Below are positions 6,357 through 14,498 of a DNA stretch of 27,032 bases, piece after piece. The notes below the pieces were generated by a model that did not search any database, was not told the DNA's origin, and was given only the letters and a program-made list of their open reading frames with translations. The translations under genes and the position numbers were made by a program. Each line of letters begins with the position of its first letter. Position 1 is the first letter of the stretch. The stretch is from Clostridiales bacterium UBA1390 (lineage in GTDB: Bacteria; Bacillota; Clostridia; Lachnospirales; Bianqueaceae): assembly GCA_002305315.1 (NCBI GenBank), contig DBQQ01000028.1, forward strand, positions 1-27,032, in the 5' to 3' direction.

Positions 6357-8348
6357 TTAAAAAGTTTTCGACGTTTTCATCGCCTCATACAGCTCCCAGT
6401 CCGTCGGATGATGATCCCAAACCAAAAGCAGCCGGACATCGCGATCCTCCGGCGCCATCATCGTATCCCGATACCACTCGTCGTGCCGGATATTATCGCC
6501 CCATTCCCGGATGTATCCCATGACCTTACAAGCCATATAGGCGGTATGCCTGAGATCTGCCAGGCATTCATTCTCGTAAAATCCGACAAATTCTCCCCGT
6601 TCCGAGCTTCTCAATGCCGCTTCCGCCTGCTGGAAACAGACAGCACAATCGCCCATTTCCACAAAAGCCTTCTTATACTCCTTTTCCATAAGCGCCCGGT
6701 ACCCGGCTGCGAAATGCCGCACACCCTCCATGCCATACAGATGCAGGCGTGTCTGCGTCTGGATCAGATGCAGGCACTCCGTCTCCTCGGTATCCAGCCC
6801 GGCCTGTATACAATCGGCCGCGAGTCTCCTCATCCGCGGCTCTGCCTCGGCGCAGATACCCGCCAGATGCGCTATCTGCTCTGCCAGTGGTTTGCTGCCG
6901 GTCAGCCATTCCATTGCGCCTGCCCTATCCGCTCCCACCAAAATCTCATGCGCCAGAATCCGGAGATTCTCTGTATACAGCTGCTCTCCCGCATGATCGT
7001 CCTCGTGAGGCCCATAGGAAGCGACAGCCTTCGGATATGCCCGGTAGCAGCGCGCCAGCGCTTCATTCCCATCGCCATACGCCTGAACAAAGGCCTCACT
7101 ATGGCTCGCATCCGATACGGTTTCCCCCAACCAGATCTTGCGTATCGCATCCAGCATATACACATGCGGTTTCACATTCGAACAGTTGATGATCCAGAAA
7201 TCCCTTCCTCCATTCTGCAGCACCTGCTGCAGTTCCCGATTGACAAAGTCCACCGAATTGGGCAGCATCGTGATATGATTGGCCGCCTGCAGATCATAAA
7301 AGGAGACATGGTAGTAGATCCCCTGTGGTCCCTTCTCCGCCGGATCCGGCATGGAATTCACCCTTTCACAATGCTGGTCCCGGCGCCTTGTCACCATGCG
7401 GCCAAACCCATTATCGGCCCGCACCTTGATGATCTGCGGATCCAGCTGCAAACACCCGGCCTCATAGAGTTCCATCACTTCTCCGTACAAGTTCGTACAA
7501 AAAACGGGATCCGGGATCGCTTCTCTCACGATGTCCTGCTGTACACGTATCACTTCCTCGATCATCCGCCCCCGCTTCTCGGGCGTATCAAATCGGCCAC
7601 TGGTATCACTATCCCAGAAGGGACAATCTCCCTGTCCCCGGAAACACAAATTCCAGACAACCCGCATCTCCTTCTGCTCTCTGACCGCCTGGCGCCACAG
7701 CCCGGAAAACAGATCCGGATAGGTCAGATAATCCGTCGGCAGATCCGGATAGGCTCTGGCAAACATCTCCGCCCCCAGCGGTTCCGCGTGATGATGGGTG
7801 ATCCATAACCCCATATCCGACGCCAGCTGGCGGTTCCTCCGGGATTCATGGTCCGTCCCCGGGATCGTGATATTGCCGCCGCAGCGCAAAAGCGCCTCAA
7901 ACGCCATCCGCCAGGTACTGTCATGATCCCCGCCTAGATGCCACTTCATGAATAATACCTCATCATTGAAAAACCATCCCCGGAAACGAACCGCCCACTG
8001 CGGAGAATGGATCCGGCCTTCTGGCACCTCCACGCTCTCCCGCAGAATGAACCGTTGGCGCATCCAGAACCAGAAGGGCTTGACCCCCAGGTAATGTTCG
8101 CTGAGGTACAAAAGCCCGTAGATACATCCCAGATCGGAACCGGCATAGATCCGGATCTCTGTTCTGGTCTCTTCGATCCGGTAGGCTTCCTCCGCCATCT
8201 CCTCTTCGGCCAGACAGATCTGATTGGACTCCATACGGCTTTCCTTCAGTGTGTGCCGCATATCCCGCCGGAACATCTCGACGGCATGTTGTACCGGCTT
8301 CGTCTCTCTTTCGGTCGTTATTTTTGTACCGCTATGCCAAATGAACAT
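6357..8348 (-). CDS. GH115-like glycosidase (putative alpha-glucuronidase)
   Basis: 663 residues from ATG 8348 behind GGGAGGTG. The stretch around residues 121-230 matches the core of glycoside hydrolase family 115: RGWFFNDE, WRMAFEALLRCGGN, an unusual-DHE region, then DMGLWITHHHAEPLG and a GDCPFWDSD segment. GH115 enzymes release 4-O-methyl-glucuronic or glucuronic acid from xylan side chains. Typical members are 800-1000 residues, so C-terminal modules appear to be missing. There is no signal peptide, so the enzyme should act inside the cell on imported oligosaccharides. It follows the permease gene and its terminator on the same strand, near the LplABC-type importer. Activity on glucuronic acid is inference; a relative acting on another sugar is possible. 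Confidence 0.7.
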   Translation of the reverse strand: MFIWHSGTKITTERETKPVQHAVEMFRRDMRHTLKESRMESNQICLAEEEMAEEAYRIEETRTEIRIYAGSDLGCIYGLLYLSEHYLGVKPFWFWMRQRFILRESVEVPEGRIHSPQWAVRFRGWFFNDEVLFMKWHLGGDHDSTWRMAFEALLRCGGNITIPGTDHESRRNRQLASDMGLWITHHHAEPLGAEMFARAYPDLPTDYLTYPDLFSGLWRQAVREQKEMRVVWNLCFRGQGDCPFWDSDTSGRFDTPEKRGRMIEEVIRVQQDIVREAIPDPVFCTNLYGEVMELYEAGCLQLDPQIIKVRADNGFGRMVTRRRDQHCERVNSMPDPAEKGPQGIYYHVSFYDLQAANHITMLPNSVDFVNRELQQVLQNGGRDFWIINCSNVKPHVYMLDAIRKIWLGETVSDASHSEAFVQAYGDGNEALARCYRAYPKAVASYGPHEDDHAGEQLYTENLRILAHEILVGADRAGAMEWLTGSKPLAEQIAHLAGICAEAEPRMRRLAADCIQAGLDTEETECLHLIQTQTRLHLYGMEGVRHFAAGYRALMEKEYKKAFVEMGDCAVCFQQAEAALRSSERGEFVGFYENECLADLRHTAYMACKVMGYIREWGDNIRHDEWYRDTMMAPEDRDVRLLLVWDHHPTDWELYEAMKTSKTF

Positions 8349-8370
8349 ATCTTCACCTCCCTATACGGAT

Positions 8371-8398
8371 AGAAAAGCCGGACTCCGAAGAGTCCGGC
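8371..8398 (-). terminator. Rho-independent terminator after the EIIC gene
   Basis: Minus-strand hairpin GCCGGACTC-TTCG-GAGTCCGGC (stem 8377-8385/8390-8398) with a UUCG-type tetraloop followed by TTTTCT. It lies just after the EIIC stop and only about 25 nt before the GH115 start, so GH115 expression needs read-through or a promoter overlapping this hairpin. Confidence 0.85.
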
Positions 8399-8402
8399 AT
8401 AA

Positions 8403-9551
8403 TTATGCTTCCAGCTTCATGTCTCCGTCCTTGATCCATCCCTTGCGTCTCATGAAGGTAGAAATCCCCAGCGTTAGAATCGCCGGTAACACGAAGTGCA
8501 GTATCAATATCTTCAGAAGAAGAAGCCATGGGTCTTCCGCCGCGGACATATCCTGCCATGTCATGAACTGTCCCACGAGGCCTGATGTCCCCATACCCGA
8601 TCCTGACGGATTATCCGTCATCTGGAACCACATGGTGGATACAGGTCCGAGAATCGCCGATGCCAACGTAGGCGGAATCCATATGCGCGGATTTCTCACA
8701 ATATTGGGCACCTGCAGCATAGAAGTCCCTAGCCCCTGCGCAATCAGCCCATTAAATCCATTTTCCTTAAAACTCGCCACCGCAAAACCAATCATCTGGC
8801 AGCAGCAGCCTACCGTGGCCGCACCGCCGGCAAGACCCGACAGCCCGATGATGATCGAAAGCGCCGCGGAACTGATCGGCAGCGTCAACACCATGCCCAT
8901 CACCACAGAAACAATGATGCCCATCCAGAACGGCTGCAGCTCTGTCCACTCCTTGACCAGCGCGCCAAAGGCATTCATCGCATCCGATAACCCGGGGCCC
9001 ACGAGAATCCCGACCAATCCTCCACAACTCAGCGTCACAATTGGCGTGATGATGATGTCCAATTTCGTCCGGCCGCTGACAAGCCGTCCGATCTCCATCC
9101 CTACCAGTGCCGCCACAAAAGCACCTAATGGGTCACCCGGCCCCGAAAGCAGCATCGTGCTGTCCGAAAGCAGCGTACCCGCGGCGAGCTGCGAGGCATA
9201 GGCTCCGATGAAACCGACAACGCCCGATGAGTACATCACCAGTTTCGGCATCTTCAAGTTTGCGGCCGTCCCGATACCGATGCCAAACCCAGTGGCATAA
9301 TTTGCGATCGAACCCACATGGGTAAATACTCGGCCCACCCAGTTATCCCCGATGAGCCCTCCGATCTGCTTCAGGATCAACCCCACAATCAGTGTGCAGA
9401 ACAGTCCCATCGCCATACCGGACAGGCCATCGATGAGATATCTCTGCATCAGTCTTCTTCCAAGACTCGGCGTCTGTTTTCCAGTCGCCTCTTCCTTCAC
9501 TTCCAATACTCCCTTCCATCCATAGATTTTTTTCATTGGATATGATGGCAT
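8403..9551 (-). CDS. PTS_EIIC_2-type sugar permease
   Basis: 382 residues from ATG 9551, chosen because GAGGAG lies 9 nt upstream. About nine or ten hydrophobic segments with Gly-rich loops, including MGLFCTLIVGLILKQIG and GMEIGRLVSGRTKLDIIITP, match the PTS_EIIC_2 family (Pfam PF13303). Members are annotated as phosphotransferase EIIC-like proteins, but this gene has no EIIA or EIIB partner nearby, so a PTS role is not shown and a regulator or transporter role in the membrane is equally open. It lies between two terminators, so it is probably its own transcription unit or fed by read-through from the ABC operon. Confidence 0.75.
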   Translation of the reverse strand: MPSYPMKKIYGWKGVLEVKEEATGKQTPSLGRRLMQRYLIDGLSGMAMGLFCTLIVGLILKQIGGLIGDNWVGRVFTHVGSIANYATGFGIGIGTAANLKMPKLVMYSSGVVGFIGAYASQLAAGTLLSDSTMLLSGPGDPLGAFVAALVGMEIGRLVSGRTKLDIIITPIVTLSCGGLVGILVGPGLSDAMNAFGALVKEWTELQPFWMGIIVSVVMGMVLTLPISSAALSIIIGLSGLAGGAATVGCCCQMIGFAVASFKENGFNGLIAQGLGTSMLQVPNIVRNPRIWIPPTLASAILGPVSTMWFQMTDNPSGSGMGTSGLVGQFMTWQDMSAAEDPWLLLLKILILHFVLPAILTLGISTFMRRKGWIKDGDMKLEA

Positions 9552-9579
9552 TGTACCATACTCCTCGGACAGATGCAAG

Positions 9580-9628
9580 AAAAAGGGCTTGCGAAAAAAC
9601 GAATTCTCGTTTTTTCACAGCCCTTTTT
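9580..9628 (-). terminator. Terminator after the ABC importer operon
   Basis: Nested inverted repeats: AAAAAGGGCT (9580-9589) with AGCCCTTTTT (9619-9628), and CGAAAAAACG (9592-9601) with a nearly complementary arm (9608-9617). On the minus strand the hairpin ends in a run of five T. The symmetric A and T tracts could let it work in both directions. Confidence 0.85.
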
Positions 9629-9645
9629 CCAGAGTATCTTATCGT

Positions 9646-11301
9646 TTATTCTGCCTGCGCCAGATACCGATCCAGTGCCGCCTGATATACAGCCACATAA
9701 TCATCGGCACCAGCACCTGTCAGATTATTCTGGAAAGTTTCCCAGGACTCATCCGTCACACCCGTCATGATCGAATTCGAGATCATCTCTGTGATCAGAT
9801 TGGTCAGATCCGTCAGATGTAGATTCAGCGTGGTGTTCTCTTCCGATGTCAACGTCACCAGCTTGAACAGATAGTCCGCCGGATAGGTCTCATACACGCC
9901 CGCTTCTGTATAGATATCATCATACTCCGCCTTCTCCAGACGATAATCCGGCACTTCAAATGTCTCAAAATACCACTCCGCAGGTCCATAGAACAGAGAG
10001 TTAACGCCCGGAGCATACTGTACGGCTGCCTGATCACCCTCGGGACCGATCTCAACCTTGCCATTCTCATTATAGCTCCAGACTTCGCCTTCCGGACCAT
10101 AGTAACTCTCGTATGCCGTCTGCGTCTCCAGTAAATTGTCGAGCCAACGAGCGGTAATTTCCGGATACGGATTCGTACTGGTAATCAGTGCGCAAGGTGT
10201 CGCCACTTCCATCGTAGTATTCATCTTCGCAGAATACCCTTCCGCGCTTACAGGAACCATCAGCGTAAAGTCATCCTTCACCTCGTCGATACCATGGCTC
10301 AGCAGTCTCCAACGCGCTATCAAACCAGCATTGCCTTCCAGCAACTTGCTATCTACATTGGTGGAATCCTGTGTCAGAACTTCCTGATCTACAAGCCCCT
10401 CTGTATACAGCAGATTCATCCACTCCAAAGCATCGCGATAGGCATCCATTCTGGCATTGAGTCGTACCTGTGCATTATCATCAATAGACACCCACTGGTC
10501 ATTTTCCGGTACTCCAAAGAAGGACAGACTCATTTTATAAAAATCCTTTAATACCGCTTCAAATGGATATTCATCATTCGGATCTCCGTTTCCATTCGCA
10601 TCTTCATCCCGGAACGCACGCAGCACCTCGGTCAATTCATCTACCGTTGTAGGCATTTCCAGTCCCAGATTATCCAGCCAGGTCTTATTGATAAAGTCCA
10701 TGTTTCCAGTGTGAATATCCTGTGCTACGATGTAGCCAATAGAATATGTCTTGCCGTCTGAAGCCTTCAAACTTTCTACAATCGAAGGATCCATGGCGAC
10801 TCTCTCGCTATAGATCGGCATGTATTCCGCGATCAGGTCATCCAGGGGTATAAAAATGCCCTGTACTACGCCATACTCTTCTTCGTCGATCACGTCACGA
10901 TTCATCACGATATCATTGTATTCCCCTGAGACAAGCATCAGATTCAGTTTGGTTGCCCAGTCGGAAGCAGTCGCCACATCAAACGTAACATGAATGTTTG
11001 TCTCCTCCTCCAGCTGCTGGTAAAACCAAAGATTCTCCCAATCAATCTGATCTGTATCTCGACAATACTGGAAGATCGATAGTTCGATTTTATCATTTAC
11101 AATAGGAAGTCCTTCCGCGTTCATATTTTCGATACTTCCGCCCTGAGACTCATTTCCCCGGGACACTTCTTCCTGAGCCGAGTTTTCCGCCGCCGTACTG
11201 GATTCTCCATCCCCAGAGCTATTTCCTCCGCCTGAACACCCTGTCAAGCTTCCGAAGACCAACAGCATCACCATCAGCAGTGACAATACTTGCTTTTTCA
11301 T
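9646..11301 (-). CDS. Sugar ABC transporter substrate-binding lipoprotein
   Basis: 551 residues from ATG 11301 with AAAGGAGG 7 nt upstream. Signal peptide 1-21, lipobox L19-T20-G21-C22, then a Gly/Ser/Glu linker to about residue 60. The remainder fits the LplA-like extracellular solute-binding family of large oligosaccharide binders. The length matches that family. It anchors to the outer face of the membrane and delivers substrate to the two permeases encoded upstream. It is the third gene of the operon, 64 nt after the second permease; the usual cytoplasmic ATPase is absent, as is normal for this type, which shares an MsmX-like ATPase. Confidence 0.9.
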   Translation of the reverse strand: MKKQVLSLLMVMLLVFGSLTGCSGGGNSSGDGESSTAAENSAQEEVSRGNESQGGSIENMNAEGLPIVNDKIELSIFQYCRDTDQIDWENLWFYQQLEEETNIHVTFDVATASDWATKLNLMLVSGEYNDIVMNRDVIDEEEYGVVQGIFIPLDDLIAEYMPIYSERVAMDPSIVESLKASDGKTYSIGYIVAQDIHTGNMDFINKTWLDNLGLEMPTTVDELTEVLRAFRDEDANGNGDPNDEYPFEAVLKDFYKMSLSFFGVPENDQWVSIDDNAQVRLNARMDAYRDALEWMNLLYTEGLVDQEVLTQDSTNVDSKLLEGNAGLIARWRLLSHGIDEVKDDFTLMVPVSAEGYSAKMNTTMEVATPCALITSTNPYPEITARWLDNLLETQTAYESYYGPEGEVWSYNENGKVEIGPEGDQAAVQYAPGVNSLFYGPAEWYFETFEVPDYRLEKAEYDDIYTEAGVYETYPADYLFKLVTLTSEENTTLNLHLTDLTNLITEMISNSIMTGVTDESWETFQNNLTGAGADDYVAVYQAALDRYLAQAE

Positions 11302-11365
11302 AGCAATCCTCCTTTACATACAGTTATGATTTATCATAAGCCCGTGGCTTTGATACAAGATAAAA

Positions 11366-12295
11366 TCAACCCTTGATCGAGCCGATCATGACACCTTTTA
11401 CGAAATACTTCTGCATGAACAGGTACAAAACGACGGCAGGTACCGTAGACACAATGATCGCGCAGTATTTCACCACATTGGCGATACGCAGTTTCTCCTG
11501 CTGGTTTTGCATGTCATCGAACATTTCCGCAAAGTCCGAAGCATTATAGTTCAACGTTGCCAGAATCTGACGCAGTACTGTCTGCAGTGGCAGAATCTTC
11601 TGATCTGACATATATACCAGACCGGTATAATAGTCATTCCACTTGCTCACGCCATAGTACACGCTCAGTACCGCCACAATCGTCGCACTCAGCGGCAGGA
11701 CAACTTTGAAAAAGTACTGAAAATGACTCGCGCCGTCAATGGAAGCCGCCTCATATAATTCATTCGGAATCGAGGTCTGAATATAGGTTCTCGCCACCAT
11801 CAAGTTCCATACGGACACAACACCCATGAGGATCATGATCCAAGGGCTGTTATACAATCCCAGATCGCGCATCCAGAGGAAGGTAGGAATCAATCCGCCG
11901 CTGAAGAACATGGTGAAAACCACGAGAAAATTAAAGATTCCCTTTCCCAGAAATCTGCGGGAGAGGCCGTACGCCATGGTCAGTGTCACGATGACAGAAA
12001 GCAGCGTGCCCGTAACCGTATATATGATCGAGTTCAGATAAGAACGCCATAGCTGACTATACTCAAAAATCGCTTCATACCCCACCCACGAAAAATCCAC
12101 CGGAACAAACAGCACTTCTCCTCGACTTACCGCGTACGGATCGGATACGGATGAAATCATGACCACATAGAGGGGATAGATCACAATGACCAGAATGATG
12201 ATCCAGATGATCATATTGACGGTATAGAAGATCCGATCTGAGGTCGTGTCTTTAATCTTATTACGAGCTGCCCCGTTTTTCTTGTCTTTACTCAT
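11366..12295 (-). CDS. Sugar ABC transporter permease, YtcP/LplC type
   Basis: 309 residues, ATG 12295 preceded by AGGAGGT at 5 nt; the site overlaps the upstream stop codon. Six membrane segments. The EAA loop that contacts the ATPase is visible as ELYEAASIDGASHFQYFFKVVLPL. The C-terminus (KYFVKGVMIGSIKG) is characteristic of the YtcP/LplC branch of carbohydrate uptake permeases (CUT1). It pairs with the permease encoded 10 nt upstream. Confidence 0.9.
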   Translation of the reverse strand: MSKDKKNGAARNKIKDTTSDRIFYTVNMIIWIIILVIVIYPLYVVMISSVSDPYAVSRGEVLFVPVDFSWVGYEAIFEYSQLWRSYLNSIIYTVTGTLLSVIVTLTMAYGLSRRFLGKGIFNFLVVFTMFFSGGLIPTFLWMRDLGLYNSPWIMILMGVVSVWNLMVARTYIQTSIPNELYEAASIDGASHFQYFFKVVLPLSATIVAVLSVYYGVSKWNDYYTGLVYMSDQKILPLQTVLRQILATLNYNASDFAEMFDDMQNQQEKLRIANVVKYCAIIVSTVPAVVLYLFMQKYFVKGVMIGSIKG

Positions 12296-12305
12296 ATCGC
12301 ACCTC

Positions 12306-13223
12306 CTAGAACATACTCACGGAACCCAGCTTCTTCGCCAGGGTGTTTACCGTGATGATCATGACAAAGCCGATCAGATTCTGGAAGAGTCCGATAGCCG
12401 CTGTATAGGAATACTTAGCCTGCCCAAGACCTACATTATACACATAGACGCCGATAATATCGGATGTATTGGTATTCGATCCCGTCTGCAAAAGCAGTGC
12501 CTTTTGCGTGTCGCCGCCCATGATACTGCCGCAGTTTAGGATCAGCATCATCACGGCAATGGGTAGAATCGAGGGAAGATCAATATGCCGAATCTTTTGC
12601 ATCACGCTGGCACCATCGAGCGTCGCCGCTTCATAGATCTCCTGATCCACGCTGGTCAGTGCCGCGATGTACAGGATGGTATTCCACCCAGCGGACTGCC
12701 AGATTCCGCTGGCAATGTAAACGGTTCTGAACCACCCGGCTTCCGCCATGAAGTAAATAGATTCTCCACCCAGGAAGGTGATGATCTGATTGATCATACC
12801 CGTGGAAGGCGACAGGAAAATGTAAAGCATACCCGCCATGACGACGGTGGAAATGAAATGTGGAACATAAATCACCGTCTGCGTAAACTTCTTAAACTTC
12901 TCCTGTCGAATTCGGTTCAGGAGTAACGCCAGAATAATCGGAATCGGAAAGCTCCATAACAGACTATATACATTCAGCAGCAACGTATTGATGATTAATC
13001 GTCCGCAGTAATAGGATTGAAAGAAGGTGATAAAATTCGACCAACCCACCCATGGACTTTCCATAATGCCCAGTGCCGCTTTATAATCACGAAACGCAAT
13101 CTGGATTCCATACAAAGGAATGTAATGAAACACGATAAAATAAATGACGCCCGGCAGAAGCAACACGTAGATCTGCCAATCGTTACGAAGCCTTGTCTTC
13201 CACCGGCCCCTCGATGCTTTCAA
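12306..13223 (-). CDS. Sugar ABC transporter permease, LplB/YteP type
   Basis: 305 residues starting at TTG 13223; AAGGAGG lies 9 nt upstream and no ATG or GTG is suitably placed. Six membrane segments. The EAA motif is IYEAATLDGASVMQKIRHIDLP. The opening (DWQIYVLLLPGVIYFIVFHYIPLYGIQIAF, residues 15-44 overall) is typical of the LplB/YteP CUT1 branch. Relatives import aldouronates, rhamnogalacturonan fragments and other uronic acid-rich sugars. First gene of the importer operon. Confidence 0.9.
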   Translation of the reverse strand: MKASRGRWKTRLRNDWQIYVLLLPGVIYFIVFHYIPLYGIQIAFRDYKAALGIMESPWVGWSNFITFFQSYYCGRLIINTLLLNVYSLLWSFPIPIILALLLNRIRQEKFKKFTQTVIYVPHFISTVVMAGMLYIFLSPSTGMINQIITFLGGESIYFMAEAGWFRTVYIASGIWQSAGWNTILYIAALTSVDQEIYEAATLDGASVMQKIRHIDLPSILPIAVMMLILNCGSIMGGDTQKALLLQTGSNTNTSDIIGVYVYNVGLGQAKYSYTAAIGLFQNLIGFVMIITVNTLAKKLGSVSMF

Positions 13224-13273
13224 AATAAACCGCCTCCTTTACAAATCATTTAAATTTCAGTCTTCTGTTGTTA

Positions 13274-13302
13274 ATATTAATCCTTTTGTCTAAATTTGTC
13301 AA
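13274..13302 (-). promoter_or_regulatory. Promoter of the ABC importer operon
   Basis: Minus strand TTGACA (13297-13302) and TAATAT (13274-13279) with a 17-nt spacer. Transcription should start near 13267, about 45 nt before the TTG start of the first permease. I see no clear cre site or operator palindrome around it. Confidence 0.8.
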
Positions 13303-13383
13303 TATCTTTTTTCATTTTTTCTATTTTTCCGTCGTTTCACCACATCCCCGACATCCATTCTCATATTCATCAGCGTTCTCCAT

Positions 13384-13410
13384 AAAAAAAGACGAGACTC
13401 CATCGTCTCG
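13384..13410 (-). terminator. Terminator after the AAC(3)-family gene
   Basis: Minus strand CGAGAC-GATGGA-GTCTCG (13393-13410) followed directly by TCTTTTTTT. It ends the pgi/GNAT-APH/AAC(3) run and separates it from the importer promoter. Confidence 0.9.
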
Positions 13411-13432
13411 CCCAACGTTTTATCCAATTTTC

Positions 13433-14218
13433 CTATGCGTACCACGATACCGGAAGCGGCACATCATCCACCGTCAGATCTCTATCGGAGAGCCGCCATA
13501 GCCGAAGCACTTCATCCTGCATGGCCACTGCATCGCATACCTTCACATGAGCCTCTCCCAACTGTCCTTCCCTGACCGCACCGCACTTTGCCAGCGGTGC
13601 ATCAAACTTGACAAAATTCTCTGAGATATGCGGACAGATCGGGTTATAATGCTTATAAATCTCTCGTATATGTTCCCGTCCGGCCGCATCGATGATTCGT
13701 ACCGGAAAGCTCTCTGGCGTCAAACGATCCGGCACCTCTAAGATCTCCTCACTAACATGAAGAAATGTATCTCGCTCCTGACCGACGCCCACCAGAAGAA
13801 TCTTCGCCTTTTCCTCATATAGCCGTCCGAAACATCCGTGGGCCGGCGTGGGGGTACAGACTTCCTCATCATACGCGGCATACTCGGCCGCCCTCTTTCC
13901 AAACACCGTGACAGAATGTGTGGCGTGCAGAGACCGAACCCCATCCGGATGGAAGGCTGCGATACAGGGTAATGTGCCAATACAGGGAACCGAATGCCTT
14001 ACGTCAAATACCGGATGATCGCGATTCACGCTCGCCCAGGTATGCGTGGGTATAACCAGAAGACCTTCCTCCAAGTACTCTCTCAAGGCATCGAGAAATC
14101 CTTCTCCCCGTCCCTCCACAGGCCCTACGGCCCGCAGAGACGTATGAATTGCCACCGTATCCTCCCGCGCAATCCCCATATCCATAAGCTGCTGCCATAA
14201 TCTCTTTTTTGTTGTCAT
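13433..14218 (-). CDS. AAC(3)-family aminoglycoside N-acetyltransferase
   Basis: 261 residues if started at ATG 14218, one base after the upstream stop; an in-frame ATG at 14233 would overlap that gene. Neither has a good ribosome binding site, so coupling is likely. Family features: IHTSLRAVGPVEGRGEGFLDAL, LLVIPTHTWASVNRDHPVFD, then SLHATHSVTVFGKRA. The AAC(3) family (Antibiotic_NAT) uses acetyl-CoA to acetylate the 3-amino group of 2-deoxystreptamine aminoglycosides, though many chromosomal homologues have no proven drug activity. Its place behind a GNAT-APH fusion supports a shared theme. A terminator follows. Confidence 0.8.
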   Translation of the reverse strand: MTTKKRLWQQLMDMGIAREDTVAIHTSLRAVGPVEGRGEGFLDALREYLEEGLLVIPTHTWASVNRDHPVFDVRHSVPCIGTLPCIAAFHPDGVRSLHATHSVTVFGKRAAEYAAYDEEVCTPTPAHGCFGRLYEEKAKILLVGVGQERDTFLHVSEEILEVPDRLTPESFPVRIIDAAGREHIREIYKHYNPICPHISENFVKFDAPLAKCGAVREGQLGEAHVKVCDAVAMQDEVLRLWRLSDRDLTVDDVPLPVSWYA

Positions 14219-14219
14219 C

Positions 14220-14498
14220 CTATTCATCATCATCCATTTCTATAATCTCAATTTCCAGATCATCGAACGCGATCTGTTCAATAAAGTGATCCTGCCGAAA
14301 ACTCGTCTTTCGGAATCGATTCAGCTCATCATAGTTGGAATCCAACCAGATGGGTTTCGGAAGATCCATCGTATGGCAGATTTCCTCCATACTATCTTCT
14401 AATCGCGTATAAAAATCTTCTTCCGTCCGGTCGTTCTGCGCCACATAGTCTTCTAATATATGGCTTTTTCTCATCTTCTTGGCCCAGACTCTAACCAT
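14220..14498 (-). CDS. Hypothetical 92-residue protein between GNAT-APH and AAC(3)
   Basis: ATG 14498 has AGGGAG 7 nt upstream and overlaps the end of the GNAT-APH gene by 8 nt. The protein is basic at the N-terminus (MVRVWAKKMRKS) and strongly acidic at the C-terminus (IEIIEMDDDE), with a predicted helical middle and no signal peptide or membrane segment. I do not recognise a domain. Tight overlap on both sides says it is translated with its neighbours and may be their partner or merely a housekeeping passenger. Confidence 0.7.
   Translation of the reverse strand: MVRVWAKKMRKSHILEDYVAQNDRTEEDFYTRLEDSMEEICHTMDLPKPIWLDSNYDELNRFRKTSFRQDHFIEQIAFDDLEIEIIEMDDDE

Noticed and set aside
6318..7808. 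Long plus-strand open frame of 496 codons
   Set aside because: It is antisense to the GH115-like gene, which has family motifs and a strong ribosome binding site. The plus-strand frame has neither and is a codon-bias shadow.
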